A program made the position numbers and the translations under genes. The notes beneath the pieces are model-generated. The model was not told the origin of the DNA and did not search any database. It saw only the letters and a program-made list of their open reading frames with translations. From the NCBI GenBank assembly GCA_963729875.1, contig CAVSPR010000004.1, positions 806,001 to 870,000 of the forward strand: 64,000 nt of DNA, in the 5' to 3' direction. Within the stretch, counting starts at the first letter, position 1, and each line of letters starts with the position of its first letter. Below are positions 63,628 through 64,000 of the stretch, in pieces. The DNA comes from DATBSL01 sp963729875. GTDB lineage: Bacteria > Acidobacteriota > Vicinamibacteria > Fen-336.

Positions 63628-64000
63628 TCACGAGGCGGGGACCGCGGGGGAGAGACGGGAAGGCGCCACGAAGGCGAGGGCGAGGGCGGCACCCAGCAGG
63701 ACCAGGTTGCGGGCGACGAGGAACCAGCCCACGCCCTTCGTCCACGCCGGCGGCCACGACGAGGGGGCGGCCGCCTTCGCCACCGACACGCAGCCGCAGT
63801 TCTGGATGTCGATGCCACGGGCCATGACCGAGGCCGCGGCCACGAGGAAGACGACGAGCAGCAGGGCGATGACGAGCGCCGACTCGCGCTTCCACACCCC
63901 CGCGACCAGGAGGAGGCCGGCGAGGAGCTCGATCCACGGCAGGGTCACCGCGGCGAGGTTCGAGGCCACCGGGCCCACGACCTGCCACTGGTAGACGATC
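63628..64000 (-). CDS. MauE/DoxX-family redox-associated membrane protein (partial)
   Basis: The gene begins outside the window; 123 codons are visible. Three to four membrane helices: VTLPWIELLAGLLLVAGVW, ALVIALLLVVFLVAAASVMA and WFLVARNLVLLGAALALAFV. The loop DIQNCGCVSVAK carries the CxC-type cysteines typical of the MauE branch. The visible start QWQVVGPVASNLAAVTLPWIELLAG matches the usual N-terminal helix pair. MauE helps mature disulfide-rich or quinone-linked periplasmic enzymes. ApaG follows 7 bp downstream. Confidence 0.86.
   Translation of the reverse strand, partial: IVYQWQVVGPVASNLAAVTLPWIELLAGLLLVAGVWKRESALVIALLLVVFLVAAASVMARGIDIQNCGCVSVAKAAAPSSWPPAWTKGVGWFLVARNLVLLGAALALAFVAPSRLSPAVPAS

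Overview
The window is very GC-rich and densely coded. It comes from a Gram-negative-type, aerobic or facultative heterotroph: outer-membrane beta-barrels, an OmpA lipoprotein, BON and YceI proteins, type IV pseudopilin, sigma-54 (NtrC-type) regulators, TCA-cycle genes and diaminopimelate synthesis are all present. The gene mixture (DUF4388 protein, class D sortase in a diderm, LarC, class III cyclase, fused SpeE-like membrane protein) fits Acidobacteriota best, but no rRNA or other decisive marker is present, so this is only a suggestion. There are no tRNAs, CRISPR arrays, insertion sequences or prophage. One RNA gene, rnpB, is certain.

Layout. 1-1404: end of sucC, sucD and ndk. 1371-10246: an envelope locus with a class D sortase and its small LPxTA substrate, a lone receiver protein, an NtrC-type regulator with its histidine kinase, a BON/OmpA pair, and a YceI / haem-motif beta-barrel pair. 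Four promoters of the -24/-12 (sigma-54) type lie in its gaps, so it looks like a regulon built around the NtrC-type regulator. 10436-16257: dcd, an ornithine cyclodeaminase-like LOR/SDH protein facing P5C dehydrogenase, an SGNH hydrolase and a membrane protein. 16319-17390: a ParS/RES toxin-antitoxin pair with an operator-like palindrome inside its promoter. 17467-24586: housekeeping run of gamma carbonic anhydrase, hisS, aspS, phoH, ybeY, corC-like, era. 24633-31807: MFS exporter and a secreted-protein cluster (two subtilases, one with a CUB domain, a collagen-repeat protein, a beta-barrel, a CPBP protease).

31931-45360: radC, larC, metG, an alkaline-phosphatase-superfamily protein, tatD, yajQ, polyprenyl synthetase, ligA, htrA and a second NtrC-type regulator. 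45380-53602: acyltransferase-like membrane protein, rnpB, a zinc metallopeptidase, DUF4388-SPOR protein, small zinc-ribbon and NYN proteins, a ComEA-like protein, a pseudopilin and a novel-looking lipoprotein. 53732-64000: SpeE-like membrane fusion, rpsA-ihfB, adenylate cyclase, HIT protein, beta-propeller, dapF, a second lipoprotein related to the first, apaG and a MauE/DoxX protein running off the end.

Sequence quality. Many conserved genes carry single-base frameshifts, clustered at 1-4,200 and 31,900-38,600 with single cases near 23,690, 25,795, 29,700 and 30,800. Several fall in short homopolymers, and the reading continues perfectly in the next frame. I read these as assembly errors and give full-length gene spans across them.
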